From positions 3,746 to 67,745 of the forward strand of contig CBDCMJ010000008.1 of the NCBI GenBank assembly GCA_965218875.1: 64,000 bases of DNA, read 5' to 3'. The position numbers were made by a program, and so were the translations under genes. This DNA is from CBDCMJ01 sp965218875 (GTDB taxonomy: Bacteria; Chloroflexota; Dehalococcoidia; Lucifugimonadales; UBA3495). Of the stretch, positions 43,440 to 51,496 are shown piece by piece. Below the pieces are notes generated by a model. It saw only the letters and a list, made by a program, of their open reading frames with translations. It made no database searches and was not told the origin of the DNA. The first letter of the stretch is position 1, and every line of letters starts with the position of its first letter.

Positions 43440-43510
43440 TGCCCTGCCTCACCTGCCCAAGTCTTCTCAAGATAGAGGATCATCCTATCAAACCAACCGT
43501 CGTTGTAATA
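43008..43510 (-). mobile_element. Truncated IS701-like element (copy 1)
   Basis: The terminal repeat CAACCGTCGTTGTAATA (43494-43510) and the first ~500 bp match copy 2 at 44.7-45.2 kb in inverted orientation. Identity stops abruptly at about 43010, where the Cys-rich gene sequence begins. The outer end abuts CTA(A), where an IS5-like element is inserted. Confidence 0.8.
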
Positions 43511-43513
43511 CTA

Positions 43514-44371
43514 AGGGGTGTCGTCAAAAGAGTTTACTCCAGATTATCACTGCCCGGAGTTGGCAGGCGGCCAAGTATGATGCCGTCCTTTTGGCGTAAC
43601 GGGTCGCCACCCCGCGCCACTGCTTGAATTCCAAAAACCCGTTCTCCACCAAGTGCCGCAACTGGTACAGCGCCCGGTCCTAGTCCCGCTTTTCCCTCCG
43701 GTTGCTTTTGGGCGGTATCACCGGGTTCATTCCCAATTCCCGGGCGGTGGCTATGATTTCATTGGTGTCATAGGCTTTGGTGTCATAGGCTTTGTCCGCC
43801 AGCAGACACTCCGCTTCTATACCCTCGATCAGGGGCAGCGCCAACGAGCAGTCGGCCACCGTGCCCCCAGTAACCGCCAGCCTTACCGGCATTCCGTGGG
43901 AGTCCACCGCCAGGTGCAGCTTGCTGTTCAGCCCCCTTTGGTGCGGGCAATGGCTTGGCTCCCGCCTCGGACCCCGGCACTGTGGGGATGGGCCTTGATG
44001 TAGCTGGCGTCAATCATCAGCCATTCAAAATCAGGGTCCTCAATCACCGCCTCCAGCAACCCGGCCCACACGCCCCGGTCCCGCCAGCGGCAGAAACGGC
44101 GGTGGGTGTTCTTCCAGTCTCCGTAGTCTGGGGGCAAATCCCGCCAAGGAACGCCGGTGCGCAGAATCCAGCAGACGGCGTCGATAAACCGCCGGTTGTC
44201 ATGGGCCGGTCGGCCTCTCTGGCCCTCTCCCCCAGGCAGATGCGGCCTCAGCCGCTCCCAAACCGCATCGGTCATATCGTGGCGCCGGTGCGCTGCCGTC
44301 ATACTCCCCACCTCCCCCACTCTCCCCGTTTCTACCAATTTACCACCCTCTCATCGTTTTGACGACACCCC
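43514..44371 (-). mobile_element. IS5-like insertion sequence inserted at the end of IS701 copy 1
   Basis: 858 bp with terminal repeats AGGGGTGTCGTCAAAA and TTTTGACGACACCCC, flanked by a 3-bp duplication CTA (43511-43513 and 44372-44374). It is inserted in what would otherwise be a CTAG joining IS701 copy 1 to the first MITE. Confidence 0.85.
43524..44302 (-). pseudogene. IS5-family transposase, two-frame with a TAG nonsense codon
   Basis: ORF A (from about 44302, MTAAHRRHDMTDAVWERLRP) includes the N-terminal 'RRFIDAVCWILRTGVPWRDL' and the first catalytic Asp in 'WLMIDASYIKAH'. At AAAGGGGG (43939-43932 on the coding strand) a -1 shift leads to ORF B with the second Asp in 'CLLADKAYDTKAYDT' and 'GMNPVIPPKSNRREKRD'. 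Many IS5-group elements join two ORFs by programmed shifting at such a run. In ORF B a TAG (43682-43680) replaces the Tyr expected before 'DRALYQLRHLVENGFLEFK', after which the C-terminal Glu-containing part continues to TGA at 43524. The copy is therefore probably inactive. A DDE transposase normally excises and inserts the element. Confidence 0.8.
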
Positions 44372-44375
44372 CTAG

Positions 44376-44519
44376 TACTACAGTTGCAGTTGGTCTCCTG
44401 AGGCATGCGTCAGCCTTGATTACTACAGCGTGCAGCTACGGGCAACGTCTTTTGCCTTAACGAAATTGGGCAAGATCTAAGGTCGAAATTACCGAGTCAG
44501 TTTTAGTGCGACTGTAGTA
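44376..44519. mobile_element. MITE 1 (144 bp)
   Basis: Terminal inverted repeats TACTACAGTTGCA (from 44376) and TGCGACTGTAGTA (to 44519) match with one mismatch. Flanks are CTAG (44372-44375) and CTAA (44520-44523), both YTAR. No coding capacity. Confidence 0.8.
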
Positions 44520-44523
44520 CTAA

Positions 44524-44667
44524 ACTAAAGCCAAGGTGAAATGCGCAGATGGTGGGGGGGCAAACGACGGAGCCGGGTCATTCTCCAAGCAGGATGACAG
44601 GGATTCACTGGCGCAACCCAGCTGATCATCATCGCCAATTGAATGTACATCCCACTTTGGCTTTAGT
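44524..44667. mobile_element. MITE 2 (144 bp)
   Basis: Terminal inverted repeats ACTAAAGCCAAGGTG (from 44524) and CACTTTGGCTTTAGT (to 44667) match with one mismatch. Flanks are CTAA (44520-44523, shared with MITE 1) and TTAG (44668-44671, shared with IS701 copy 2). Same length as MITE 1 but unrelated sequence. Confidence 0.8.
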
Positions 44668-44671
44668 TTAG

Positions 44672-46142
44672 TATTATAACGACGGTTGGGATGATAGGAT
44701 GACGGGGTAGTTGAGGAAGGCTTGGGCAAGTGAGGCAGGGAAGTGGATGCTGCGGTTTTCGAGCAGGTGTACGGGGCCTTTCAGGATTTTCACGCTTACT
44801 TCGCTCCGCTGTTTGGCCGCAGGGAAGCGCGGGAGCACAGCCGTCATTATCTCCAGGCCCTGCTGGTACAGTCCGGGGAGCGGCGCAACGCCGAGAATCT
44901 GTCGGAGACGGTTCCGGCGTCAGCCAGGGGGATGCAGCGGTTTCCCGCTGCATCCCCCTGGGATGATGACGCGGTGATTGGCCGGTTGCAGGAGTGCTTA
45001 TCGCCCAGGTTGGGACACCCGGAGGCGGTGTGGGCGCTGGACGGCAGCGACTTCCCCAAGCAGGGCAGGAAGTCGGCGGGAGTGGCCCGTCAGTACTGCG
45101 GGAGACTGGGCCGGGAGACTGGGCAAGGTGGCCAGCTGCCAGGCCGGAATGTTCCTGGCCTGCGTCAGTCCGTTGGGACGGGCCCTGGTGGACCAACGGC
45201 TTTATCTGCCGGAAAGCTGGACCTCGGACCAAGACCGGTGTGAGGCGGCGGGGGTTCCGGAGGAGAGGCAGGGCTACCGGTCGAAGACCCAATTGGCGCT
45301 GAAGATGGTGGAGCGGGCCTTGAAGCGGGGACATCTGAGGGCCGGATGGGTTGCTGGGGACGACGCCTTCGGGATGTGGCCGTCCTTTCGGGAGGGACTG
45401 GCAGCGCTGGGGATGCGCTAGGTGCTGGACGTCCCCGGCGGCGCCACGGTCTGGCCGCTGGAGCCAGCCTGGACCAGTCCGGAGCATCGGGGGATCGGGC
45501 GCCCCCGCAAGCCCAGGCTGGTGGGCGGGCAGCGGCGGACCATGGAGGAGGGCAGCGATGAATTGCCGGAGGAGGCCTGGCGTGAGATTACGGTGGCCGA
45601 GGGAAGCCAGGGTCCCCGCAGCTGCCGGTTCAGCGCGCAGAGGGTGCGTCCAACCAGCAGGCGCAAGCCCGGCGAAATCCCCTGGGCCATTTACCGCCGG
45701 AACCTGGACGGCAGCGAGCCCCGCTACTACCTGTCCAACGATCCGGAGGATACGCCCCTGGAGACCCTGGCCTACGTGGGTGGCTCCCGGTGGCGCATAG
45801 AAACGGAGTTCGAGACGGAGAAGAGCAACGTGGGGCTGGACGAGTACGAGACCCGCACCTGGGCGGGATGGCATCATCACGTGGCCCTATGCCTGCTGGG
45901 CGGAGCGTTTCTCCTGAGCCTGCAACAGGCTTGGGGGGAAAAAGATGCCCCGGATCACGAGACCGCAGGTCTACCGGGTGGTGCGGGAGATGCTGCCCCG
46001 GGAACGGTTCGGGCCGGCTGAACTGCTGCGGTGGCTGGAGGAGACGCAAGAATGCAACGAGCGGGCCAGACGCTCCCATGCCAAGCGTCGAGCCGCCCTT
46101 CGTGCCTCCCCACACGCCCCTCCATCAACCGTCGTTGTAATA
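44672..46142 (+). mobile_element. IS701-like element, copy 2 (1,471 bp)
   Basis: Terminal repeats TATTATAACGACGGTTG (44672-44688) and CAACCGTCGTTGTAATA (46126-46142) match except one base. Flanks are TTAG (44668-44671) and CTAG (46143-46146), both of the YTAR form reported for this family. Inside is one broken transposase gene. Confidence 0.85.
44743..46021 (+). pseudogene. IS701-family transposase with three lesions
   Basis: GTG 44743 starts 'VYGAFQDFHAYFAPLFGRRE' and 'VWALDGSDFPKQGRKSAG', which carries the first catalytic Asp of the DDE_5 fold. Lesion 1: a 13-bp tandem duplication (GGGAGACTGGGCC then GGGAGACTGGGCA, about 45104-45128) shifts the frame; sense continues 'KVASCQAGMFLACVSPLGRA' and 'WVAGDDAFGMWPSFREGL'. 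Lesion 2: TAG at 45419-45421 replaces the expected Tyr in 'LGMR(Y)VLDVPGG'. Lesion 3: at GGGGGGAAAAA (45933-45943) the frame moves to 'MPRITRPQVYRVVREMLPRE'. The Glu-containing part is present ('WRIETEFETEKSNVGLDEYE'). Copy 1 shares lesion 1, so that predates the copying of the element. Confidence 0.8.
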
Positions 46143-46258
46143 CTAGCGGACGGTTGCCAATTGTTCGCAGACCGAATCGTTGGTAAACTGGCCCGGTCAA
46201 GACCTTGGACTTTCCCCAACGGCGGCCAACAAAATCGCGGCGCACACAGGGAGGAAGC

Positions 46259-46885
46259 ATGATTTATGAACTGAGGACCTATACGTTGAAGCCGGGAGCG
46301 GTCCCGGAGTTTGAAGAGCGGTTCGCCAAGCGGCTGCCCTTCCGCGAGAAGCATTCCAAATTGGGCGGGTTTTGGCACACCGAATTCGGCACGCTGAACC
46401 AGGTCGTCCATGTCTGGCCCTTCGATGATTTACAGCATCGCCAGAACGTGCGCGACGCCATGGCCCAGGACGAGGACCTGTCGCGGATGCGGGGCACCGA
46501 CCTCATCGCTAACCAGGAAACGGAGATTTACATCCCAGCCCCGTTCATGCGTCCAATGGGCGGGGACCAGGCCCTGGGCAACGTGTACGAAATGCGCAGC
46601 TACACCTTCCTCCCGGGCGCAATCCCGGGCTTGGTGGAAAGCTGGGGCAATGCCATTCCTCAAAGGGAAGAGTACTCTCCCCTAGCCGCTGGGATGTTCA
46701 CCGAACTGGGCGGGTTGAACAAGTGGGTCCACATCTGGCCCTACGAAAGCATGGCGGAGCGGGACCGGGTGCGCGCCGAGAGCCGGGCTGCCGGCGTTTG
46801 GCCCCCGGGCGGAGCGTATCGCGAATCCATGGTCCGTCAGGAAAACAAGATTCTCGTTCCAGCGGCGTTCTCGCCGATGCACTGA
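46259..46885 (+). CDS. NIPSNAP-family protein (two-domain)
   Basis: 208 residues from ATG 46259, with GGAGG upstream. Two NIPSNAP-like ferredoxin-fold halves are visible: 'MIYELRTYTLKPGAVPEFEE' (residues 1-20) and 'NVYEMRSYTFLPGAIPGLVE' (about 107-126), each followed by a 'VVHVWPFDDLQHR'/'WVHIWPYESMAER' strand-helix. NIPSNAP proteins are small alpha/beta barrel proteins with no settled enzymatic role; in bacteria they often lie beside catabolic genes, as here. The 5' flank is the end of an IS701-like element, so its promoter region has been reshaped by that insertion. Length and motifs look intact. Confidence 0.85.
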   Translation: MIYELRTYTLKPGAVPEFEERFAKRLPFREKHSKLGGFWHTEFGTLNQVVHVWPFDDLQHRQNVRDAMAQDEDLSRMRGTDLIANQETEIYIPAPFMRPMGGDQALGNVYEMRSYTFLPGAIPGLVESWGNAIPQREEYSPLAAGMFTELGGLNKWVHIWPYESMAERDRVRAESRAAGVWPPGGAYRESMVRQENKILVPAAFSPMH

Positions 46886-46982
46886 CCGTTCACAAGTGAA
46901 CCCCACAGTGGATGAACCCCACAGTGGATGAACCCCGCCGGTGCAGTGGTTCTGTATCCACCGAGGGTTGCCGGTCAACAAG

Positions 46983-47010
46983 AAACGCCTCGGGAACTTC
47001 CGAGGCGTTT
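46983..47010. terminator. Bidirectional intrinsic terminator
   Basis: AAACGCCTCGG (46983-46993) and CCGAGGCGTTT (47000-47010) form a perfect 11-bp stem with a 6-nt loop and A/T ends on both strands, between the convergent NIPSNAP and cupin genes. Just upstream (about 46898-46935) TGAACCCCACAGTGGA is tandemly repeated twice plus a partial copy. Confidence 0.85.
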
Positions 47011-47108
47011 CGTTGCCGATCGGTTTTGCCGGGAGACCTGGACCAATAAGGTAGTGACCAAGGCAGGTCATACCGCCCGAAAGCGCTTTCCGGTTAGTCT
47101 TCCACCCG

Positions 47109-47447
47109 TTAGTCTTCCAAATGTACGGTGGCGGTTACCCGGGGAGCATCACCCACAATCCGCGTGGTGTGGCCGCTGCCGGCAATGTCCTCGGCCAGAT
47201 TAACGTCTCCGGGGCCGAGCCGTTGGATGGTCCCGTCCCGCAGGCCGATTTCCGCGCCGCCGGAGAGGGTTATGATGTATTGCCGGCGCGGGGCGTTGTG
47301 CCAGTCGCTAAAGTGTCCCGGCTCTGCGGCCCGGAAGACGATGCGCTTCGAGTCGTGCAGCGTAGTCAGGTCCGGCGTCGAATCCAACGCCAACTCTTCC
47401 ATGTGGGAAAGACCGTCATCACCCGTGTACAATCTGAAGAATGCCAT
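47109..47447 (-). CDS. Small cupin-like protein
   Basis: 112 residues, ATG 47447 after GGAGGAGTTGCA. A single cupin-like beta-barrel is suggested by 'FSDWHNAPRRQYIITLSGGA' and 'GLRDGTIQRLGPGDVNLAED', followed by 'GHTTRIVGDAPRVTATVHL'. The metal-binding His pair of classic cupins is only partly present (His in 'DWHNAP' and in 'GSGHTTRI'), so metal binding is uncertain. Lies convergent to NIPSNAP and divergent from RidA. Possibly a small enzyme or ligand-binding protein of the neighbouring catabolic genes. Confidence 0.7.
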   Translation of the reverse strand: MAFFRLYTGDDGLSHMEELALDSTPDLTTLHDSKRIVFRAAEPGHFSDWHNAPRRQYIITLSGGAEIGLRDGTIQRLGPGDVNLAEDIAGSGHTTRIVGDAPRVTATVHLED

Positions 47448-47567
47448 TGCAACTCCTCCCCATAAACTTGGTCTCTGTAACTGGAATGATTGTACCCGGT
47501 GTCCCTTGACGGTTCAACGTACCCAAATGAGCCTCGAGGCGCGGACAGCGCCCCGGTAGGAGGAAAT

Positions 47568-47957
47568 ATGCCCAACAAGAGGAAATCAATCCACGTGGAA
47601 GGCGTCCAACACGGCGCGCCGATCCCCATGGGGGCGGTTGTAGGAAACTTTCTGTTTTCCAGCGCCATCGGCGGGATAGACCCGGCCACCGGCCAAACGC
47701 CTCCGGGACTGGAAGAGCAGTGCCGTCTGGCCTTCGCCAACATGAAGACCTTGGTGGAGAATGCCGGGGGTTCGTTGGACGACATCGGGTCCGTGAAGGT
47801 CTATATGCGGGACCGGAGCCGCCGGGACGCGGTCAACCGCCCCTGGTTGGAAATGTTTCCCGACGAAGCAGCCCGGCCAGCCCGCCACGCCATCGAGTAC
47901 GATGGCTTTCCCCCCGGCGTCGAGGTGCAACTGGAAATCACAGCGGTCCTCGGCTGA
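47568..47957 (+). CDS. RidA-family protein
   Basis: 129 residues from ATG 47568, with TAGGAGG 6 bp upstream; the frame extends further but without a better start. RidA features: 'HVEGVQHGAPIPMGAVVGNF', 'LFSSAIGGIDPATGQTPPGL', 'QCRLAFANMKTLVENAGGSL', and the C-terminal 'RHAIEYDGFPPGVEVQLEIT' with the Arg-containing strand near the active site. RidA proteins hydrolyse reactive enamine/imine intermediates; subgroups take part in degradation pathways. It is followed 35 bp later by a flavin reductase, probably one transcript. Confidence 0.85.
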   Translation: MPNKRKSIHVEGVQHGAPIPMGAVVGNFLFSSAIGGIDPATGQTPPGLEEQCRLAFANMKTLVENAGGSLDDIGSVKVYMRDRSRRDAVNRPWLEMFPDEAARPARHAIEYDGFPPGVEVQLEITAVLG

Positions 47958-47992
47958 TGGACGGGCAACAATTCCAATGATGGAGAAGTTTC

Positions 47993-48565
47993 ATGCCAAC
48001 GCTACTGGGTATTCATGGCGCGGTCACGCCGCCGGGCCGACTAAACCATGCGTTGCAGTTGGCCTTGGCCGGCCCAGCAACTGCGGACGTGGACACAGCT
48101 CTGCTGCACCTGGGCGACTACGCCATATCCTTCGCCGACGGACGGAATTCCGCCGACTTTTCCGATGACACCGGCGCGGTGGTCGAGCAGGTCCAGGCGG
48201 CGGATATGCTCCTCATTGCAACTCCCATTTTTCGCGCTTCCTACACCGGAGCGTTGAAGAACCTCCTGGACTTGCTGCCCGTTGAGGCCCTCATGGGCAA
48301 ACCCTGCGGGCTGATCGGAATGGGCGCGACCGGCCACCATTACCTGGCAGTTGACACTCAGTTACGCCCGGTCCTCGGCTGGTTCGGGGCGTACCTGACC
48401 CCCACTTCCGTCTATCTCCAATCCCGGGATTTCGAGTTGGGACGCTTGACGGACCCGCAGACCGTCGCCAGCCTGCATTCTTTGACCGCAGCGGTCATTG
48501 CGTTGCACCGGGCAATAGAAGAGGGACCCAGTTCCCTGGGTCCCCTGCCTCTGGCCGCGGGATAG
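47993..48565 (+). CDS. NADPH-dependent FMN reductase (SsuE/flavodoxin-fold family)
   Basis: 190 residues, ATG 47993 with GGAG upstream. Flavodoxin-like fold: 'MPTLLGIHGAVTPPGRLNHA' at the N-terminus and the family signature 'LLIATPIFRASYTGALKNLL', then 'LLPVEALMGKPCGLIGMGAT'. Members reduce FMN with NAD(P)H and pass it to monooxygenases or reduce quinones. The N-terminal phosphate loop is slightly unusual (GAVTPPGR rather than GS.R..S). It lies downstream of ridA in the same direction and is convergent with the FAH gene, so it may supply reduced flavin to a nearby oxidative pathway; no partner monooxygenase is visible in the window. Confidence 0.8.
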   Translation: MPTLLGIHGAVTPPGRLNHALQLALAGPATADVDTALLHLGDYAISFADGRNSADFSDDTGAVVEQVQAADMLLIATPIFRASYTGALKNLLDLLPVEALMGKPCGLIGMGATGHHYLAVDTQLRPVLGWFGAYLTPTSVYLQSRDFELGRLTDPQTVASLHSLTAAVIALHRAIEEGPSSLGPLPLAAG

Positions 48566-48590
48566 TTGCGAAACCCGAGATTCGCCGGTT

Positions 48591-49610
48591 CTACCGCAAC
48601 TTCAGTTCGTACCGGTAATCCCGGACGGAGCCGCGATCGGGAAGAGCAGGCTGCTCTTTCGGCGGGTAGCGATAGTTCGGGTCGGCTTGCGGCTTGGCCC
48701 CGATGGTTGCCCGCAACACTCCCAACGCTTCCACGTCCATCTCCACCACATCGCCCGGCTGCAAGAACCGCGCTTGGGGGATGCCCTTGCGGATTGCCTC
48801 GCCAATGGAACCGCCGCCCACCGTGCCGCATCCCAGCACGTCACCGGGGGCAATAAGGCTGTCATGGGATGCGCGTTCTACCAATGATCCCCAAGTGTGG
48901 TAGGAAACGCTGGCGTCGCTGTCCTTCACCCAATAGTCGCCATTGACCCGGCACGAGCACTTTACGTTAAGGCGGCCGTCCTTGAGCATGGGCGCCAACT
49001 CGTCGGTGGTGACAATCCAGGGGCCCAGTGACGAAGCCGAGTCCTTACCCTTGGCCGGGCCCAGCCCCACGGCGCTTTCATCCCTTTGCAAATCCCGACA
49101 GCTCCAGTCGTTGAAGATGCAGAACCCGGCGATGTAATCCAAAGCGTCGGCTTCGGCCACGTTGCTGCCTTCCTTGCCGACGATGCAGGCCAATTCCAAC
49201 TCGTAATCCAGCATTTCCGACGCTGACGGGAAAGGTATGGTGTCGTCCGGGCCGTACACGCACAGCGGGTTGGAAAAATAGAAAATCGGCATACGATACC
49301 AGGCTTCTTCCCTCTCCCTGGTTCCCTGCTGGGTGGCGTGTTCCTCGAAAATCATGAAGTCCCGGATGGTTGGCGGGCGCAGCAGCGGAGACCGCAGCTG
49401 CACATCGGCCAGCGGCATACCCGGCGCGGCGACGCGGCCGGCCAAGGCTTCCCCAACCCGATGCACCGCCTGCGAGTCCCATTCCAACAGGGCCTGCACA
49501 TCCCTCAGCGTGCGGTCCGCACCGATAAGCGCAGTTACGTCAACGACCCGGTCGTCTTGCAATACCCCGCAACGGGGACCGTTCCCGGTGTCATAGGTAA
49601 GCAGTTTCAT
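48591..49610 (-). CDS. Fumarylacetoacetate (FAA) hydrolase family protein
   Basis: 339 residues from ATG 49610 (MKLLTYDTGNGPRCGVLQDD). FAH-type features: 'TIRDFMIFEEHATQQ', metal-site region 'SEMLDYELELACIVGKEGSN', 'AGFCIFNDWSCRDLQ', 'GLGPAKGKDSASSLGPWIVT' and 'GTVGGGSIGEAIRKGIP'. The family includes fumarylacetoacetate hydrolase, oxaloacetate decarboxylases and acylpyruvate hydrolases, which cut C-C bonds in beta-diketo acids using a divalent metal bound by Glu/Glu/Asp. The substrate cannot be told from sequence. Next to GMC, PEP-mutase-like and RidA genes it fits a ring or side-chain degradation route. Confidence 0.88.
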   Translation of the reverse strand: MKLLTYDTGNGPRCGVLQDDRVVDVTALIGADRTLRDVQALLEWDSQAVHRVGEALAGRVAAPGMPLADVQLRSPLLRPPTIRDFMIFEEHATQQGTREREEAWYRMPIFYFSNPLCVYGPDDTIPFPSASEMLDYELELACIVGKEGSNVAEADALDYIAGFCIFNDWSCRDLQRDESAVGLGPAKGKDSASSLGPWIVTTDELAPMLKDGRLNVKCSCRVNGDYWVKDSDASVSYHTWGSLVERASHDSLIAPGDVLGCGTVGGGSIGEAIRKGIPQARFLQPGDVVEMDVEALGVLRATIGAKPQADPNYRYPPKEQPALPDRGSVRDYRYELKLR

Positions 49611-49698
49611 CTACAACCTCCCTGTTTCAGCGTCGCCCGTTTGTCGTCGACGGCAAGCCGGGCTTGGGGCGATTTCGGCCCGGTGGCGGGGAAGCCGA

Positions 49699-51237
49699 CT
49701 AACCCTGGGCGAACCACTCAGCCGCCCGCTCGGCAATCATAATGGTCGTGGCGTTGGTGTTGGCTCGAACGCAGTCGGGCAGGACTGAAACGTCCACCAC
49801 CCGCAGCCCTTCCAGGCCATGGACCCGGCAATACTGGTCAACCACTGCCAGGGGGTCGGAGTCCGGCCCCATCTTGCAGGTCCCGGAAATGTGCTGGGTG
49901 GTGGTGACGTTTTGCCGTAGCCAACGGTCCAGCGCTTCATCCGATTCCAGATCTTCGGCGGTGGGGCTGATGCACTCCTCCACAAATTCCTGATAAGACT
50001 CATGCTCCAGCAAGCCCAGGCAGATTTTCACCCCTTCCCGCAGCCTGGCCCGGTCCCATTCTTCCTCCAGGTAGCGGTAGTCCAGGAACGGCTGGTCGTT
50101 GGGGTCTGTCGATGTCAGTTTCAACTCGCCGGCCCCCACCGCCAACTCGATGATGGCGGTGAAGCGAATGCCCTCGCCTTCCAGCGGGTCGCCGCCCATG
50201 GGTGACGAGAAGGACGATTGAAGAATCTGCATATCGTTGCGGTCCGTCGAACCCTCGGCAGTGTACCGTAGGGCCAGCTGCGTCCGGGGAGCCTCCGGGT
50301 CCAGGGGAAAGTCCTCCTTGACCCGAATCGGGATCCGGACATTGGGGTGGTCCCGAAGGTTTTGCCCAACCCCGGGCAATTCATGCTGGACCGGAATCCC
50401 CATCTCATTCAGGTGCCCCGCCGGGCCAACGCCGGAAAGAAGCAGAAGTTGGGGTGAACCAACCGCCCCGCCGCAGGAGAATATCTGCTCTCCCTCGACT
50501 ACGAAGACTTCCTCCCCGCTCTGCACCTCGACGCCGGTCGCCCGGTTGCCCTCGAACAGGACGCGCCTTACTATGACGCTGGAACGCACGGTCAAATTCA
50601 GCCGGTGACGTACCGGGTTCAAGTAGGTTAGCGACGTGGACATACGGATGCCGTCGGGGTTGTTCATGGGTATCGGCCCCACACCCCAGGACTCCGGGTG
50701 GTTCATGTCCGGGTCTTCCGGATATCCCTCAGACAGGCAGGCTTCGAAGAACGCCACCTGCGCCGGCAGCCAGGTCTCCCGCTTGTGGCGACGGACGGGA
50801 ATCGGCCCGTCGAACCCGTGAAAGTCGTCGTGGATGTCGGTGTCGGTTTCCAGCTTGCGGAAGTAGGGCAGCGTCTTGATGAACGACCATTCGTCGTTGC
50901 CCCAGGACGCCCAGTTGTCGTAGTCCTCTGGCACGCCCCGCAGCAGCACCTGACCATTGATTGCGCTGGAACCGCCGACCACCCGGCCCCGCGGCACCGG
51001 CATGGTGTTGCCCTGCTCCGGCGTGGCATAGCCGTTGAAGGACCAGTTATGGGGAGCGTCCACCGCCGACGCCACTTGGTTGTACCCGTACTTGAGGTCG
51101 TTGGGATAGCTCTCGAAGTCCGGGTAATCGGGCCCGGCTTCCAGCAGCAGGACCGAACGGTTGGGGTCTTCGGACAACCGGGACGCCAAGACGCAGCCGG
51201 CGGACCCGGCCCCGCAAATCACAACGTCATATTTCAC
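49699..51237 (-). CDS. GMC-family FAD-dependent oxidoreductase (paralogue 1)
   Basis: 512 residues from GTG 51237 (VKYDVVICGAGSAGCVL), with GGAGG six bases upstream. FAD-binding 'VVICGAGSAGCVLASRLSED' at the N-terminus, then 'RGRVVGGSSAINGQVLLRG' and 'GGAVGSPQLLLLSGVGPAG', the two GMC signatures. The active-site region has 'TTQHISGTCKMGPDSDPLAV' (His) and 'RANTNATTIMIAERAAEWF' (Asn). GMC enzymes oxidise alcohols such as choline, polyethylene glycol and sugars. It is closely related to the enzyme at 55.2-56.8 kb, sharing nearly identical motif spacing, so both descend from one duplication. Substrate unknown; a choline dehydrogenase label would be only nominal. Confidence 0.9.
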   Translation of the reverse strand: MKYDVVICGAGSAGCVLASRLSEDPNRSVLLLEAGPDYPDFESYPNDLKYGYNQVASAVDAPHNWSFNGYATPEQGNTMPVPRGRVVGGSSAINGQVLLRGVPEDYDNWASWGNDEWSFIKTLPYFRKLETDTDIHDDFHGFDGPIPVRRHKRETWLPAQVAFFEACLSEGYPEDPDMNHPESWGVGPIPMNNPDGIRMSTSLTYLNPVRHRLNLTVRSSVIVRRVLFEGNRATGVEVQSGEEVFVVEGEQIFSCGGAVGSPQLLLLSGVGPAGHLNEMGIPVQHELPGVGQNLRDHPNVRIPIRVKEDFPLDPEAPRTQLALRYTAEGSTDRNDMQILQSSFSSPMGGDPLEGEGIRFTAIIELAVGAGELKLTSTDPNDQPFLDYRYLEEEWDRARLREGVKICLGLLEHESYQEFVEECISPTAEDLESDEALDRWLRQNVTTTQHISGTCKMGPDSDPLAVVDQYCRVHGLEGLRVVDVSVLPDCVRANTNATTIMIAERAAEWFAQG

Positions 51238-51348
51238 GACATTCCTCCAAGATGAATTTCCAGCCGGGGCACGGCTACCGCCAGTTCTTCCTGAGGAGAC
51301 CAACGGCCTTCCCTGACTGACGGGCCAACCCCGAGTTTTGGGGACTAA

Positions 51349-51496
51349 GTAACTATCTCAAAACGTTCCTGTCAAAGTTGCTCCGGCGAAGGCTTGGGAC
51401 GTTCCCACGGGGGAGTGGCCTCCCCCTGTTCGGCATTTCTGGATTCCCGCTTTCGCGGGAAAGACAGTATGGGGCCTGTCGGTTTTGAGATAGTTA
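51349..51496. mobile_element. MITE 3 (148 bp) with perfect CTAA target duplication
   Basis: Terminal repeats GTAACTATCTCAAAAC (from 51349) and GTTTTGAGATAGTTA (to 51496) with CTAA on both sides (51345-51348 and 51497-51500). Its interior contains ATTCCCGCTTTCGCGGGAA, a hairpin of the kind widespread in interspersed repeats. The right CTAA contains the stop codon of the adjacent minus-strand gene. Confidence 0.85.

Noticed and set aside
43680..45421. TAG recoding, suggested by TAG at Tyr positions in two transposases
   Set aside because: Several ordinary genes in the window end with TAG (split pilin, 35987, 51497), so TAG is a normal stop; single-base Tyr-to-TAG changes in decaying IS copies are sufficient.
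44663..45880. 405-residue minus-strand ORF over IS701 copy 2
   Set aside because: Antisense to the transposase pseudogene with no recognisable family; a shadow frame.
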